Of a stretch of 64,000 bases of DNA, positions 37,201-49,300 are shown piece by piece. How positions within the stretch are numbered: the stretch's first letter is position 1; each line of letters begins with the position of its first letter. This DNA is from Bombyx mori (taxonomy: Eukaryota > Arthropoda > Insecta > Lepidoptera > Bombycidae): assembly GCF_030269925.1 (NCBI RefSeq), contig NC_085109.1:4092001-4156000 (forward strand). Reading direction: 5' to 3'. Both the position numbers and the translations under genes were made by a program. Below the pieces are notes generated by a model. It had not been told where the DNA came from. It saw only the letters and a program-made list of their open reading frames with translations, and made no database searches.

Positions 37201-38439
37201 CATTCTACTGTGTGATTGATCAATATCAGCTTCAGAAAAGTAGGTTTTCCTCATGAATGCAACATGTGCATTATTTTCAAATGCATCACATGAGTATGAT
37301 TTTTGGGTTTTGTCACACTTCCTACGCACTGGAGAGGTTTCAGTTTTATTTGAATGGGAAGAAGTTGAATCACTGGAAGATGTTTCTGAATCACAACTAA
37401 AATTAGAATCAGAGCTGTTAGAATCACAACCATATAATTTCCCGCTTGTTCTAAGTTCATTATTGTTGTCTTTATCTTTATTAGTTTGCTTTTCAGCCTC
37501 ATCATTTTGACAGTATTCAAATATACCGCTTCTATCATTTTTTGAATCTCCATATGCAAGAATATCGGACATAGTTTGTTGAGCTACATCTGCTGCATAT
37601 TTTGGTGTTTGGTCTCCAGATGCACACCATGAGAATCTGTCAGATGCAACATTGTTCTTTTGCCTAAATCTATCACAGTATGAACTATCTGGTCTATACG
37701 AAATGAAGCCACGCTCAATATGTATGTTATCTGTTTTTGTGCTATTTAATATATCCTCATGAAACGAGACCCTTTTCTTTTGTGAACTTGGACCACTTTG
37801 TGACTTTTTTCTACATCTCCGTCTGTATACTATGTCCTCTGATAATGATTTCTTTGGTTCGCAAGATCTCAGAGCAGGTTTTCTGATTTCTTCTACACAA
37901 CCTTTTTCACTTTCTAAAGCTTTTAGTATTACATCAGGGAGGTTTTCAAACGGTGATAACTTTTTTGTTTCAATTACAAGTTCAGGGACAACATCTTCTG
38001 AGGCTGCTATATTTTGATTGTCAATATCACTGCGGGTCATAATGCTGCTAGTGGTACTTTTTATCATGTCTTGGGAGCACGAAGGAGGAGCGTCGTAAAG
38101 ACTATCGCAAGTTAGTTCCTCTGCTCCAACAAGACTATGAGTCATGAGGGCCTGACTAGTTGCTTCAGATGCATCACTATCTAAACACAATACACCAGAA
38201 TCACCAGGCGTATCGGCCAGACTGCTCGTGGTGCTTGACATTAAGTGAGAGTTGCCTTGAAGAATCAATTCTGTTGGTTTCCCAGTGTAATCGTTTGGGG
38301 TCTCCATTTTTGAGGATTGCACCGTATCTTCACAGATATTTGGTGTCGCTGTTGCAACAACAGTGTCGTCAGTTTTATGACGACGTTTGCTTTTATCGAT
38401 CTCGTTACCTCTAATTTGTGTTGACTTGTTCACTGGCAT
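25238..38439 (-). CDS. PLEKHM2: PLEKHM2/SKIP-like PH-domain protein
   Basis: Exons: 35860-38439, 35626-35787, 33842-34060, 31309-31463, 28573-28795, 27690-27870, 26935-27041, 26141-26257, 25238-25345. They total 3852 nt (1283 aa) with phases consistent throughout. The 860-codon first exon is Ser/Thr/Asn-rich and looks disordered. From about 850 on it parallels vertebrate PLEKHM2: a first module with 'LLVFITDYALYVANV' and 'NELDAIA' (about 855-985), 'VLFYGRACSED', then a PH domain (about 1016-1112; GYLM start, RPHCFEV, terminal-helix W1103). A last module ends KYEAAWSHM before the stop. The family links lysosomal Arl8 to kinesin-1 through an N-terminal RUN domain, which is not seen here. Upstream of the start ATG an in-frame stop occurs with no earlier ATG. 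Intron 3 has a GC donor (33841-33840). The C-terminal homology is firm; function without RUN is uncertain. Confidence 0.85.
25757..26053 (+). repeat. Helitron-like non-autonomous repeat
   Basis: Starts 'aattgctgttcgttagtctc', contains 'gtcccccgtcggacgg' and ends near 'gccgggtcaactagtatta'. It is a same-family inverse of 9655-9930. Class tentative. It lies between PLEKHM2 exons 8 and 9. Confidence 0.45.
27205..27480 (+). repeat. Unclassified dispersed repeat, copy 1
   Basis: Shares 'gggaacgcgaggag', 'gtgtttcttcgggtttaaat', 'tgaaagtgcac' and 'ttactgagattata' with copies at 28160-28445 and 38695-39010. A 26-codon frame starting ATGCGGGAA (27351) is open in this copy only. Confidence 0.6.
27950..28050 (+). 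mobile_element. LINE tail
   Basis: Short copy of the 'ggcagcggcttggct...attgctgaagtccatgggcgac' tail ending 'cctacacgggcaaaaaaa'. Lies in a PLEKHM2 intron. Confidence 0.55.
28160..28445 (+). repeat. Unclassified dispersed repeat, copy 2
   Basis: Second copy of the family at 27205-27480, same orientation, within the same intron cluster of PLEKHM2. The small frame of copy 1 is broken here. Confidence 0.6.
28885..29045 (-). repeat. Partial repeat of the 'cgcggacggaggagtatgaa' family
   Basis: Reverse-orientation fragment sharing 'acgaaaattgcgcggacgg' and 'attaaatcaataaag' with 34513-34915, 52530-54085 and 57165-57855. Confidence 0.55.
29692..30973 (-). mobile_element. DD37D Tc1/mariner element, copy C
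   Basis: A 1282-bp copy with both terminal repeats and TA duplications, in PLEKHM2 intron 4. It is shorter than the others because of small internal deletions. Confidence 0.9.
29806..30835 (-). pseudogene. DD37D transposase, multiply broken
   Basis: The third codon is a stop (ATG GAG TAG near 30830). A small deletion near 30257 (missing 'ccatgag' relative to other copies) shifts the frame, and another deletion with a small insertion near 29950-29970 shifts it again. The conserved QQDSAPAHRA segment is still readable in one frame. Confidence 0.85.
31563..31790 (+). repeat. Bm1 SINE, 5'-truncated
   Basis: Bm1 body with a small internal loss after 'actggtggt', ending 'catctaagcaataaaaaaaa'. 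PLEKHM2 intron 3. Confidence 0.8.
31815..31980 (+). mobile_element. LINE 3' end (BMC1-like)
   Basis: Contains 'cccactgagattctcgccgg' and 'gatccggtggtagatactgc', matching the tail at 618-985. Confidence 0.55.
32025..32235 (+). repeat. Helitron-like/unclassified repeat
   Basis: Reads 'tactaatatataaatctaca', then 'gcccagcgaagcgggcaact' and 'ggctagtt', a layout shared by many lepidopteran non-autonomous elements. Class tentative. Confidence 0.4.
32930..33345 (-). mobile_element. RTE-like LINE polymerase C-terminus, frameshifted
   Basis: The minus strand encodes LRMLL-like 'EMRMLLWMCGVTRMDRIR' in one frame. After a shift near 33230 it encodes 'LSRARLGWYGHVMRR', 'KRVLTM' and 'KTKWMDCVKDDM' in another. 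These are hallmark segments of LINE polymerase C-termini. Inserted in PLEKHM2 intron 3. Confidence 0.75.
33430..33800 (+). mobile_element. LINE 3' end (BMC1-like)
   Basis: Almost full-length match to 618-985, starting 'cattcccgatcctgcggaaa' and ending 'atcagcttaggtaaggaaac' plus an A run. It ends about 30 bp from the PLEKHM2 exon 3 donor. Confidence 0.65.
34513..34915 (+). repeat. Unclassified DNA-repeat, complete-looking copy
   Basis: Begins 'actaggggtcccgcagtagt' and ends 'ggatacaaagtttttgcttc'. It is the cleanest copy of a family also present at 28885-29045, 52530-54085 and 57165-57855. No coding capacity. Confidence 0.55.
34925..35155 (-). repeat. Diverged Bm1 SINE
   Basis: Reverse Bm1 with many changes ('ttgcttaggtgggtcggcaa' to 'accaccagtaattac'). 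Confidence 0.7.
35490..35607 (+). mobile_element. LINE tail next to PLEKHM2 exon 2 donor
   Basis: Tail 'ggcagcggcttggctctgcc' through 'cctacaagggcaat' and a poly(A) run. It stops about 18 bp from the exon 2 donor (35625-35624, minus strand). Confidence 0.6.
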
Positions 38440-38601
38440 ATTTATTTCGAGAATCCTACACAGAGCTCGAGCGTTTTCGTAATTTGTAGATAGGTCCGTT
38501 CGTTAGTACAGCTTTCATTTACGACCTGGTATGACTCATGTTAGTTTTTATTTATAATATTCACAATAAGAACGACACAAAACACGAAGAACACAAAGCA
38601 G

Positions 38602-38611
38602 CCATATTAGG
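38602..38611. promoter_or_regulatory. CArG-box match CCATATTAGG
   Basis: Perfect consensus CC(A/T)6GG, the same core as classical serum response elements, 163 bp upstream of the PLEKHM2 start codon in the head-to-head intergenic region. A 10-bp match can occur by chance. Confidence 0.35.
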
Positions 38612-38694
38612 CATTTTGACAGTACCTAGTACCTATGTCGTACCTATTCTTCTAAATGGAAATGCAAAGATTTCATACCATACACCCTAATCCT

Positions 38695-39010
38695 TTAAAC
38701 TTTTTTTATTAAAAATGATAAATATGAAGTGAAATGAAATGAAGTTGAGTAATTTGAAACACTAATCAATTGGCATGAAATTATATGACATGATATGGGG
38801 TGAAATATTTACTGAGACTGTTTTCAGTGGTCTTTTTGGATACTCCATCGAGAAATTACATCCAGCGGCTTTGTTTCATTCTCCCACTTTTGTGCACTTT
38901 CACAGATACGAAACCATTAATAAACCACCTTTATTACACATTTAAGCTTGAAGAAACACTAAATAGACAAAATAAAACAATTCAACTTCGCTCTTCGCGT
39001 TCCCACCAAA
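38695..39010 (-). repeat. Unclassified dispersed repeat, copy 3
   Basis: Reverse-orientation copy of the 27205-27480 family, between PLEKHM2 and NUP210. Confidence 0.6.
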
Positions 39011-40305
39011 AAGTTCCATTTTGATCAGTAAAGTTTTTAATTCAATGTTTTACTTTCAGTGTTATCAAGAAAAAGGATGTAAAGGCTCCTTTTCTTCATA
39101 CAGCTACAAAACAGTGGAACGACAGAGAAAGGTTGAAGAAATGAGGCGGTTACACGACGGAGCCTCATTATCACCAAATGTTTTTATGACAAATATCTTA
39201 CCATTATACCTAATTGTCGTGGTGTGCAACCTCTTTGACAGGATTTAAGACCTACAGCGACTAGACATAGACGCATACTAAGACAGACACTTGACAAAAA
39301 TTCAAAAATAAAGAGAGAAATGAAACGAGGGCGTACGTGACTAGCGGCAGGCAGTATATTTTTCGACTTCCTAAAAGACGGACACAAACGAGACGACAAG
39401 GAACGAATTGACCGTTCTCATATGTATATAAAATAGACGACAAAAGATATAGCCGACCGTTCAAGTGGTCCTTCGAGTAAAAAGACTAGTCCTATGGTGA
39501 AGACAAAACTATGAACAGACACAGACATGGCAGCGTCTTCGACAAAGTGTATGACCGCCGCTGCTGACCAGACCGTATATCAGTTCTAAGTCCCTTAAAA
39601 TCGCCTCACCCTTAAAATCGATACGCATATGACAGAAATAGACAGGGAGACGGTACCTATCTGTGTAGACTCACAAGATATCCTGTCACCAAAAATTACA
39701 CAAATTATAATTTTTACAATTTTATCACTCGATACGAATACACGATGTCACGCCATTTCTCCCTGCTCGAGGCCATTCTACTGCACTCATTTAGGGGACC
39801 TCTCACTGCAGTTTTAATTTGGTCGGTCCACCGCATTGGTGGCCTCCCGCGCGGTCTTGTACCATCAACGCTTCCCTGTACAACGAGGCGTTCTATGGAC
39901 CGGCCATCAGGTCGCGAAACGTGTCCGAAGAAAACTACATGACGATCACGACCACTCTGTCAAGAGTGACACGACTGAGAAGAAACGAATACACTGGACA
40001 ACTCATTTTTTAGACCACAACAATTGAACCATGCAGTTTTCTATCCTTAGAATTCATCAACTTCATTTTATTTCACTCCATATCGTTTTTCAAAAAACAG
40101 AAGATACAAAAGATTAAGCCATATGGTGAGATACCTTTGCCTTTACAGTTAGAAAAACGAAACTGCTGCTGCTTTATTTTGTATCATTCATCTGTCATTT
40201 ATTCAAAAAATGTTGCTTTCTTCTAGAGGAGGTTATTTAAACTGTTCGTTATAAAATAATACGAAAAAGATAAATATTAGGAATTTCGTTTGCGTGACTA
40301 CAACC
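39011..40305. other. Head-to-head intergenic region
   Basis: Contains a very diverged Bm1 (about 39570-39745, minus). Segment 39745-40015 is GC-richer and may be an old LINE, but was not recognised. No extra gene seen. The NUP210 promoter should lie near 40020-40300. Confidence 0.45.
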
Positions 40306-43300
40306 ATGTATTCACGAAAACATTATTTTACTGTATTCATTTTGTACTTATGCTTAAAAACATGTGATAGTGCCAAAATAAACACGCCGAGGGTGCTTCT
40401 TCCATGGTTTGAAGATTTCCACGTGAATTTTACCTTCGAAATTATTGAAGGGGGCTGTTATACATGGTACGTTACATACTAAATCTACTGTAATAACTAT
40501 AAGTTGTGAATATTGTAAAACATTTTGTGTTTTTAGGAGTTTATCGAGGGATGACATCATTGACTTAGAACCCTTGTATGAAAATTCATGGGAGCATTGT
40601 TCACGGTCGGCGCGCGTATCAGTCTCCAAGACATGTATTTCCCCAGGCACGGTAATAATTCTAGCCGAAGAAGTCAATTCCGGAGAGGTTTGTATTAATT
40701 TTTATAAAATGGCGGGATTTTTTATTAAGTTCGCAAAATAATATTTTATGTTGTAACGGAAAATATAAACATCAAATTTTGAGATATTCCTGCAGTCTCA
40801 AACGTTAACCAATTATTAAATTATGAATTTTTTGAGAACTCACTTTTAGAATCTACAGTAAAGCCAAGAGTAAAGTATAAACTAAAAGCAAAGCGATAAA
40901 AATTTATATTTCAGATTCTTCGAGGTGATGTGGACGTCGATGAAGTAAAGTCTCTGGAAGTAATGTGCACAACATGGAAGCTTTTCTTGGAAGAAGCTCC
41001 TGAGGCATTTCAAGTTGTTGCTTATGATGATCAAGGTATGCTGATGGAAATTCTTTAATCAATCATATTCATATCTGACACTTGTTTTAAAAACATAACA
41101 ATGGTACTGACATTATGTATTATGGTCTTACTGAGTCAGAGAAACTGTAAATTCATTTGTAATTTTGAAGGAGCCTGTTGAGAAAACATACAATCATTCC
41201 ATAATGGTTCATTTATTGAATCTTGTTATCTATGACTACTTAAAGCAAATATGAATTGTAACATGTTGGCTTGGTTACACATACTAAAAGAAGTTTTAAA
41301 TGATTAGAATTCTGCCTACAAAACATATTCTTTATATTAACACAAAAAGGAAGCTTAAGTTTATGTCTGAATTTTAAATTTTAATAAAGTCATATCTTAT
41401 GTATCCACAATCCAAAATGAATACACCCGGTAGAGGCCACCCTGGGCATCAATTCATTTACAATCAGTTAATAAGTAAGGTACCCAAAGATAGAAATATT
41501 ATTATAATTAGAGAATAACAAGAATTGTTTCCTCACATCTGTTACTGTTTTGCAAACATAATATAAATTTTTGTTCATTCAGGAAACAAATTTTCAACAC
41601 TAGATGGCCTCACATTTACTTGGACAGTTGAAAATCTCGGCAATAGTGCTGGTGAAGATCCTTTAGTTATGTAAGTATATATCACATTTCATGTTTAGTT
41701 AAATATGTATATACAAAAAGTCAGTAATTATGTTTAATCCATTAAAAATACATTATCACTATGAGCATTTCTCTTATCAGAAATTACTTTATAGCACTTA
41801 CTCATAGAAGTTATATGTTTCATACAACTTGTTTTATAGTTCATAACATATTATTTTGTATAGTTAGTAAAGTTCATCAAAATGAGATAATTTAGTGGTG
41901 AGTGGTTGCAATTTGAAATTAAAAAAGTAGCTAAGGGCCTATTTTGACCATGCATCTCCCCATAGACACAGCCTACGAGTTTCTCACCGGATCTTCTCAG
42001 TGGGCCGTGTTTCTGATCCGGTGGTAGATTCTGCGAAGCACTGCTCTTGCTAGGGCCAGTGTTAGTAACACTCCCAGTTTGAGCCCCGTGAGCTCACCTA
42101 CTAGCTCGGTGAATCTAGAATAACCCCTTGAGGTTACTAGAATATGTAGAAAATTAAGACCATGCATATCAAAGTGTTTCTTAATTTAGGCTGATTCTTG
42201 TTTCGTAAATGTATATGACTCATCATATTTGTTAACATAAAATTTTTACTATAGAATTGACATTTGTTTTAGGTTAGTTTGGTGGCGTGATACAGATTAT
42301 GAAGCTCCTCCCAGTGTCTTAGAGCTTGAAGCTCAAGGCAAACGCTCTTATTCAGTGCTACTGTATGGACAGGCTATGGGTGATTGTCGTGTGACCGTAT
42401 GTCTCAAAAATATTTGTTCTGATTTCACCTTGCAAGTGGTTGCCAGTGTCGTTTTGATGCCTGCAACCGCAGTTATTGCTCCAGGAGATACACTGAAATA
42501 TAGGTAAGCTATTGGTATGCAGTATAAAACATTTATTCACAGCTATTTAAAATAGGTCAGTGGTGATATGAGTGAACAAAAATGGTTCCTGCCTCTGTCT
42601 TACATTGTATAACTTTTTTGAGGATAATTATGAATAAGAAATCTTGTTAAGAATCTAGAGCTGAACATAGCAAACAATGGTGTTCGCATTATTGTTTAAA
42701 TTAATTTAGTAGTAAGAAAATATATTATTATATCTATACTAATATTATAAAGCTGAAGAGTTTGTTTGTTTGAATGCGCTAATCTCAGGAACTACTGGTC
42801 CGATTTGAAAAATTCTTTCAGTGTCAGATAGCTCATTTATTTAGGAAAGTCAAATATTTTGGTACCTTAAATAGCTCCTTAATATTCTATAATTCAAAAA
42901 TATTTTCACTTTCTACATAAATGAAGAGACGGGTAAAATTTAGCATTATGCCAAAGTAACTATTCCTCGCAAACGAAATCGCGAGCAAAAACTAGTTTGT
43001 AATATTTGTAACTAATTGCCAAATTAAATTAGTTAATTTACACAAGGTTTTTTAATAAATTGATTAGGAATTGAGTGATTAAATTCAAATAGCTCATATG
43101 AGTCGTCTATTATCAAAGGTAGCAATCTGTGCATTTGGACAAAAAAAATTTATTGATATGTCAATACAGATTGATTTGAATATAATCGTCTCCTTCAAAG
43201 AATATGGTTCAAAACCTGCATTAAATAAAGGTTAATAGTTAACCTGTTATTTATCTAAGATGTCGTTCCGAAGAGTTTTATGACTGCCAATGGAATACAA

Positions 43301-46300
43301 AGTCAATAATTCGTTTTTCTGATTTACCAATCATTGTCCAAAAGTCAGATTGCCGGCTTTGATAATAGTCGACTCATATGTACCAAATTTTGTTTGTCTA
43401 GAATAATGATGTCTAATGGACGTTTTTGCTTGTTGTGTAAGCTAATCACCTAATTTTAGGATGTAAATTAGAGCCACATCCGTGTATTTCATGCAATATG
43501 AGTAATACAAATGAAAATTGTTTTTTGCTGTGCAGAGTTGTACGAGCACGTGCAGGTCGCCTCACTGTACAAGACATATCTGAAACATTATACTACATGA
43601 AAGTTCCAGAGACTGGTATTGCTTTATTGGAAGACAGTACAAGTTTGGTCCGAGGCATGGACATTGGAACAACAAATATATTTCTTATGTCAGGGGTCAC
43701 AGAAGTCGCGTCTGCAACACTTTCTGTAGCTGAACCACACAGTATCAGGGTCACAATTAGACCTCCTGAACTAATTATACGCGGAGAAGCATTTATTGTA
43801 CACAGTCTGTTGCTCGATTCTACAGGCCACCCGCTTACTGCTGGTGATGAAATCCTGATTAGGTTGTCAGTTGAAGGAGATGCAAATGTTGATTTGTTCC
43901 GGTCTACAGAAAATGGTACCATTACAGATGCGGTTGCCCTCAATGCTGGCTCTTTCACAGTCACAGCAAGATTACATTCAATTGCCGGTAAAACTGTAAA
44001 CACGAAGGTGGAAGGTCAGGCATCAGCAGTTGCTGTAGAACCACTTGAGATAGTCCCACCTGAAACGTTCATAGCGTGGACGGACACGATTCAGGAATTA
44101 ACACTTCAACACCGTGGGGGTGGTGATGAACCAGTCGTATGGTCCGAGAAAGATAACGACGGTGGCGGCATTTCTCTTGCATCAACGGGAATAGCCACGA
44201 TTCGTGGATTGGGAGATGTCGATGTACAAGTGCAATTAAAGAAGTACCCTCACGTACGTGCCACGGGACGTGTGTGGTCAGCTCCAGCGGAGTTATTGCA
44301 AGTGTCGAGCTCTGGGCACGCACGCGTCGGCAGGCCTCACCATTTGCACGTAGCACTCACCGCGACGCATCCTACCACAGGCGAACTATACAATTTCGAC
44401 ATTTGTAACTGTGCATCGTTTGCGGTTTCGCTACTCGAAGGCCCCGAACCTCACAATGTAACTTCTGCACCTTGGGTCCAGCCCGTCGAAGGAGCGTGTT
44501 GTGTGTTAGAGTGTATATTTATATCCCGGGGCGTGGCCACAGTGCGCGTGGCTCGAGGTCGCACCGGCGACACCACGCGCGTGGCAGTCCGAGCCGCGCC
44601 GACCTTACTCTGGCCTAAGAACGCCGCAGCGCTCGTCGGAGCCACTTTACCCGTTCTAGCAGAGGGAGAGTCGCTAGAACCAGTATCAAATGAGCCCCGA
44701 ATTGCAGAGCTATCTTCAAGAAGCGGTCCGTCGCCACACAGGTACCCTCAAGTGCAGTTGTTTTCTTTCAAGTGTCATAGAAAGGGTGATGCGCGTGTGG
44801 AGTTGATTTCGCAATCGGATGATGAACGCGAATCGGTGCGCATAGATACAGCGTGCGCTCCGCACGTGTCGCGTATGCGCCTGGAACTGCCCGACGTGCA
44901 CGCCAACTGTACCGGAGGCCCAAGACTGTGGTTGCGTCCCGGCCACGAACTGTCCATCAGAGTTACATTATTGGACGCTATTGGACGGGAACTTTTGGAT
45001 GAGCGAGGACCTAGAGTCACGTGGGAAATCGAGCCTCACCATTCAGGTATACAGTATAGAGCCACGGATAGATTGTTTATCGAAACGCATCCGGAATACG
45101 CTCCCGTCCCCGTTCCTTATAAGTATTATCAGTTGGTGATCGCAGACGAACAGGCCGTGGGCTGGAGTGGAGTCCTCAAAGCAAACATTCCGGAAGCTGT
45201 TGCTAGTATTCAGGCCAAAGTTGTTGCACCGTTGAAGCTGGATTTGGTTCAGATAAACCTTGCCTGGGAGGGTGAAATCCTAAATAACATAGCGACAGTA
45301 TCCGGTGGTAGTGGTCGTTACACCGTTGAAACAGCCAAAGGGGTTGTAGCCAGTGTGGACAATGGAAAGCTTTCTACTGTAGTACCGGGCCCTGGGTCTT
45401 ACGAGCTTGTTGTCACCGATCTTTGTGTCCACGGAGAAAAACAAATAGTCGAGGTACGTACTGCCCTATTTATTGCCTTTAATTGTTAAATGTAGATATG
45501 AAATTATAAATCAGATAATTTGACAGGTTAATATTGAAGAGATTTTAAGCGTCGAGGTGTCGACAGCCCGTGCGGTTTGTGTGGGAGGGTGCGTGCCGAT
45601 AACGACACTAGTCAAAGGCGTGTCGCACAGGTATATATCGAGCAGTCGCAATCCGGACTACAGGACCGTAGGAAATGTGGCCGTCACAAATGGAACTCTC
45701 TGTGGAGTGAAAGAGGGAACCGGGAGGGTCAGAGCTTCTTTGGGTGGAGTTTGGAGTTCAGAAGTTGAGGTGAGTGTAATGTTTGGAATTATACTATTGA
45801 ATACTTTCTAGGGCCTTTGGTTTATTTATTATTATCAATTTTATTCAAGTTAACATTTTATCTTTTAATATTAATGGGTATACTATTAATATACTACATG
45901 AGTATACTATAATGGGTTTACAGCAACCAAACTACATATGGTGCTTCATTTTTCTTCTGTCAGCTGTATAATCATACAGTTATATACAAATAATTTAATA
46001 ATAATAAATAAGTTGCATCAAAACAACAGTCTCTCAGACTACTATCACATAAAATCTTCATATTGTCGACTAATAATACATTTTTGTTCATAGGTGACTG
46101 TATTCCCTCCCCTAGAGATCGTACCTCCGAGGGCTCGCTTGCCGCCCGGCGCGCGGTTGCAGCTGCAACACAGAGGCGGTCCTCCTCCGCATCTGGCGTC
46201 ACTAAACTACATCGCACTCGCACCGCACGGTCCTGCCGAAGTATGTTACGCTCGGAATACACATCTACACGTATACAATTAAATAATAACACACATGTGA

Positions 46301-49300
46301 AATTGAAAATTTGTATTTACAAGAAAAAAAAAAACGTGGACACAATTTTAGATGTGCATCCAATCACTGATATTGTGTTTTTCATTTGCATATGATGTGT
46401 TTTTTTTGTTTGTGTCTCTTATAGATAATTTTTTTAAATGTCTTATTGAACCTATAGAATTCGAAATCCAGGCTTAAACTGAAGCTACAGATACGAATAG
46501 CGAAAGCATTGTGCTTTAAATAAATAATTTTCTTAATCATAAATTGAATTAAAAAAAAAAAACACCCTGTATTTCCAAATTTAATTAATTATAACCTGGG
46601 AGACTATTTGGCATAGTTTTAGAACAACTGTCATTGAATTTAATGTATAGCGAAGCTATTCTAAAACTTACATTAGTTTACTAATTTATATGAGTAGTCA
46701 GTGTTAGGTCTTGAGTAGTTTCTTAAATTCCAGGTATCTTCGACCGGGTCAGTTCAGGGTCTGTCGACCGGCACGGCGCGCATCAAGTTGGTGGCCACTG
46801 ATATTGCTGACGTTGAAATGGCCAGTGCTGAATCTGAGGTTGAGGTAATATGGACCAACAAAATAAAATAACAGTATCTGATTTTACCTAATAATAAAAA
46901 AAAATACAGTATACATAAGTACGTGTTTCCTTTGAAAATATTTTTATTTTTTTATTGCTTAGATGGGTGAACGAGCTCACATGCGCCACCCATCTTGAGA
47001 TATAAGTTCTTAGGTTTCAAGTATAGTTACAACGGCTGCCCCGCCCTTCAAACTGAAAACGCATTACTGCTTCACGGCAGAAAGAAAGGCAGGGTTTTGG
47101 TACCTTTTTTTTTAACGCTGGGGAACCCATTTACGGATACCCGGTCGGGGGGAGGGGGGGTAACGAATCGGGTTATGTCGGACTCCGGCGCCTCCTGAGA
47201 GGAAGAGGGGGACGAGGAGGGCCAAGGTCTTCCACCTCCCCGAAAAGGTTGCGGTACCTACCCGCGCGGACTCACAAGAGGTCCTACCACCAGTAAACTT
47301 CAAATTTTAACAATCCACTAATGTGTGACAGGTCATTCCGATAACCGGTCTTCGTGTTCGAGCGGCTACTCAAACTCTTCTAGTGGGATCTCCATCTCCA
47401 CTGTGGGTGGAGGCTGCGGGACTCGGGGCGTCGTCGCTGGCCGCGCTGCATCCCGCGCCCAGACTCACCTGGACCGTAAGGGATGGGACCTCGGCTAGGC
47501 TCTACACCACACATGCTGACGGTAATATAGTATACTAGCGACCCGCCCTCGCTTCGCTTCGGAAACATTAAATTTTATTATTGATTGAGTCCCGCGATGT
47601 TACCCGCGGTTATTGTTGTACCGCGGATAACGCCGCGGAGCGAAACTAGTCTATAAAAAGTAGACTAAGTTACTCGTTATATCATCAGCTACCTGTCAGT
47701 GAAAGTCCCGTCAAAATCGGTCCAGCCGTTCCAGAGATTAGCCGGAACGGCTATTCATCGTGTAATAAAAATAATAATTTGCGTAATTAATGGTGGAAGA
47801 ACCTCTTGTGAATCCGCACGGGTAGGTACCACCACCCCGCCTATTTCTGCCGTGAAGCAGTAATGCGTTTCGGTTTAAAGGGCGGGACAGCCGTTGTAAC
47901 TATGCTTGAAACTTTAGAACTTATATCTCAAGGTGGGTGACGGCATTTACATTGTAGATGTCTATGGGCTCCAGTAACCACTTAACACCAGGTGGGCTGT
48001 GAGCTCGTCCACCCATCTAAGCAAAAAAAAAAAAGTCAAAGTTTCAATCTTCAAGGAATCTTTCAAATGCCTGTTGTTATTTGGGTTAATAATATTTAAG
48101 TTGACAATGTTTCATCAATTTGCAGATTTATTGGAAAGGTCAGTTGCTGATGGTCTGTCAGTGCGAGTGGTGCCCCTGAAGCCCGGAGTCATAACTATTG
48201 ACGTTCGTGTACGAAATATGGGACAGGTGCGTGGAAATTGTTCATCGAACATTAAAAATTAATATAACGCTATTCCGTTAGATGCCAACACGGCAGTAAA
48301 TAAACAATTAAAATTCGTGCTCGTCTTCAGAGAACGCATTAGTTTTGATATTGACCCCAACGAGTTCACGTGTTGCGGGAATTAGAGAGAGATTTTAAAG
48401 CAGAAATTGCCTAGTTTGAATATTTTTTTTATTGACGACCCTATTGTCAATTGGTACTAGACAGAAAGAAAAAATTGGCAGACAAACAGAATAGCATTCT
48501 TCTTAAAATTTCTGGTTTTTAAACACATCAGCGACCTGTCCCTGCCTAATCATTACATTTGGCTGCACACTATCGAGGTGGTCTTTAGATGCACATGAAT
48601 TAAATACGTTTGTTTTTGTATCCGAGACAGGCTGTCGAGACTCGCACTTGGGACAGCACGATCGAGATCCTAGCCGTATCCGACATTCGGACTTCGGTGG
48701 ATGGGCTGCCGAAGCCGCTGCGGTCCGGCGAGCGCCTCGCCCTGGCCCCCGGGTCGGTTCTGCGACTCAAGTCGTTGCCCAGGAGCAGTTGGTCGGCTCT
48801 CAGCGAGGGCTCGTTCGAAGTCAACCCTAACGGCGAACTCAGGGCCTTGAAACCGGGACACGGTGTTATAGTGGCCCAACACAAGGACGACAGAAATAAT
48901 ATCTATAGGGAGACGGTGAATATTTTTTAACTTTGGAATGTTTTAATTATACATAATTTCCATTCTAAGCTAAACGGGAGCGTTGAAGGAAAGTTTATTG
49001 ATCGAAATTCTAAATTATTCAAAGTAATATACATTTTTATTTTTTGAATAGTCGGGTGGACGACATCTATAACGTAAATGCCGCCACCCACTTTGAGATA
49101 CGAGTTCTAAGGTCTCAGTATAGTTACAACGGCTGCTCCACCCTTCAAACCGAAACGCATTACTGGTTTACGGTAGAAATAGGCAGGGTGGTGGTACCTA
49201 CCCGTGCGGACTCACAAGAGGTTCTACCACCAGTAAAAACGTATTTATTCGTATGAATGAGGCCACTCCAAATCGATTACTGTAGTAAAAAAAAGAAATG

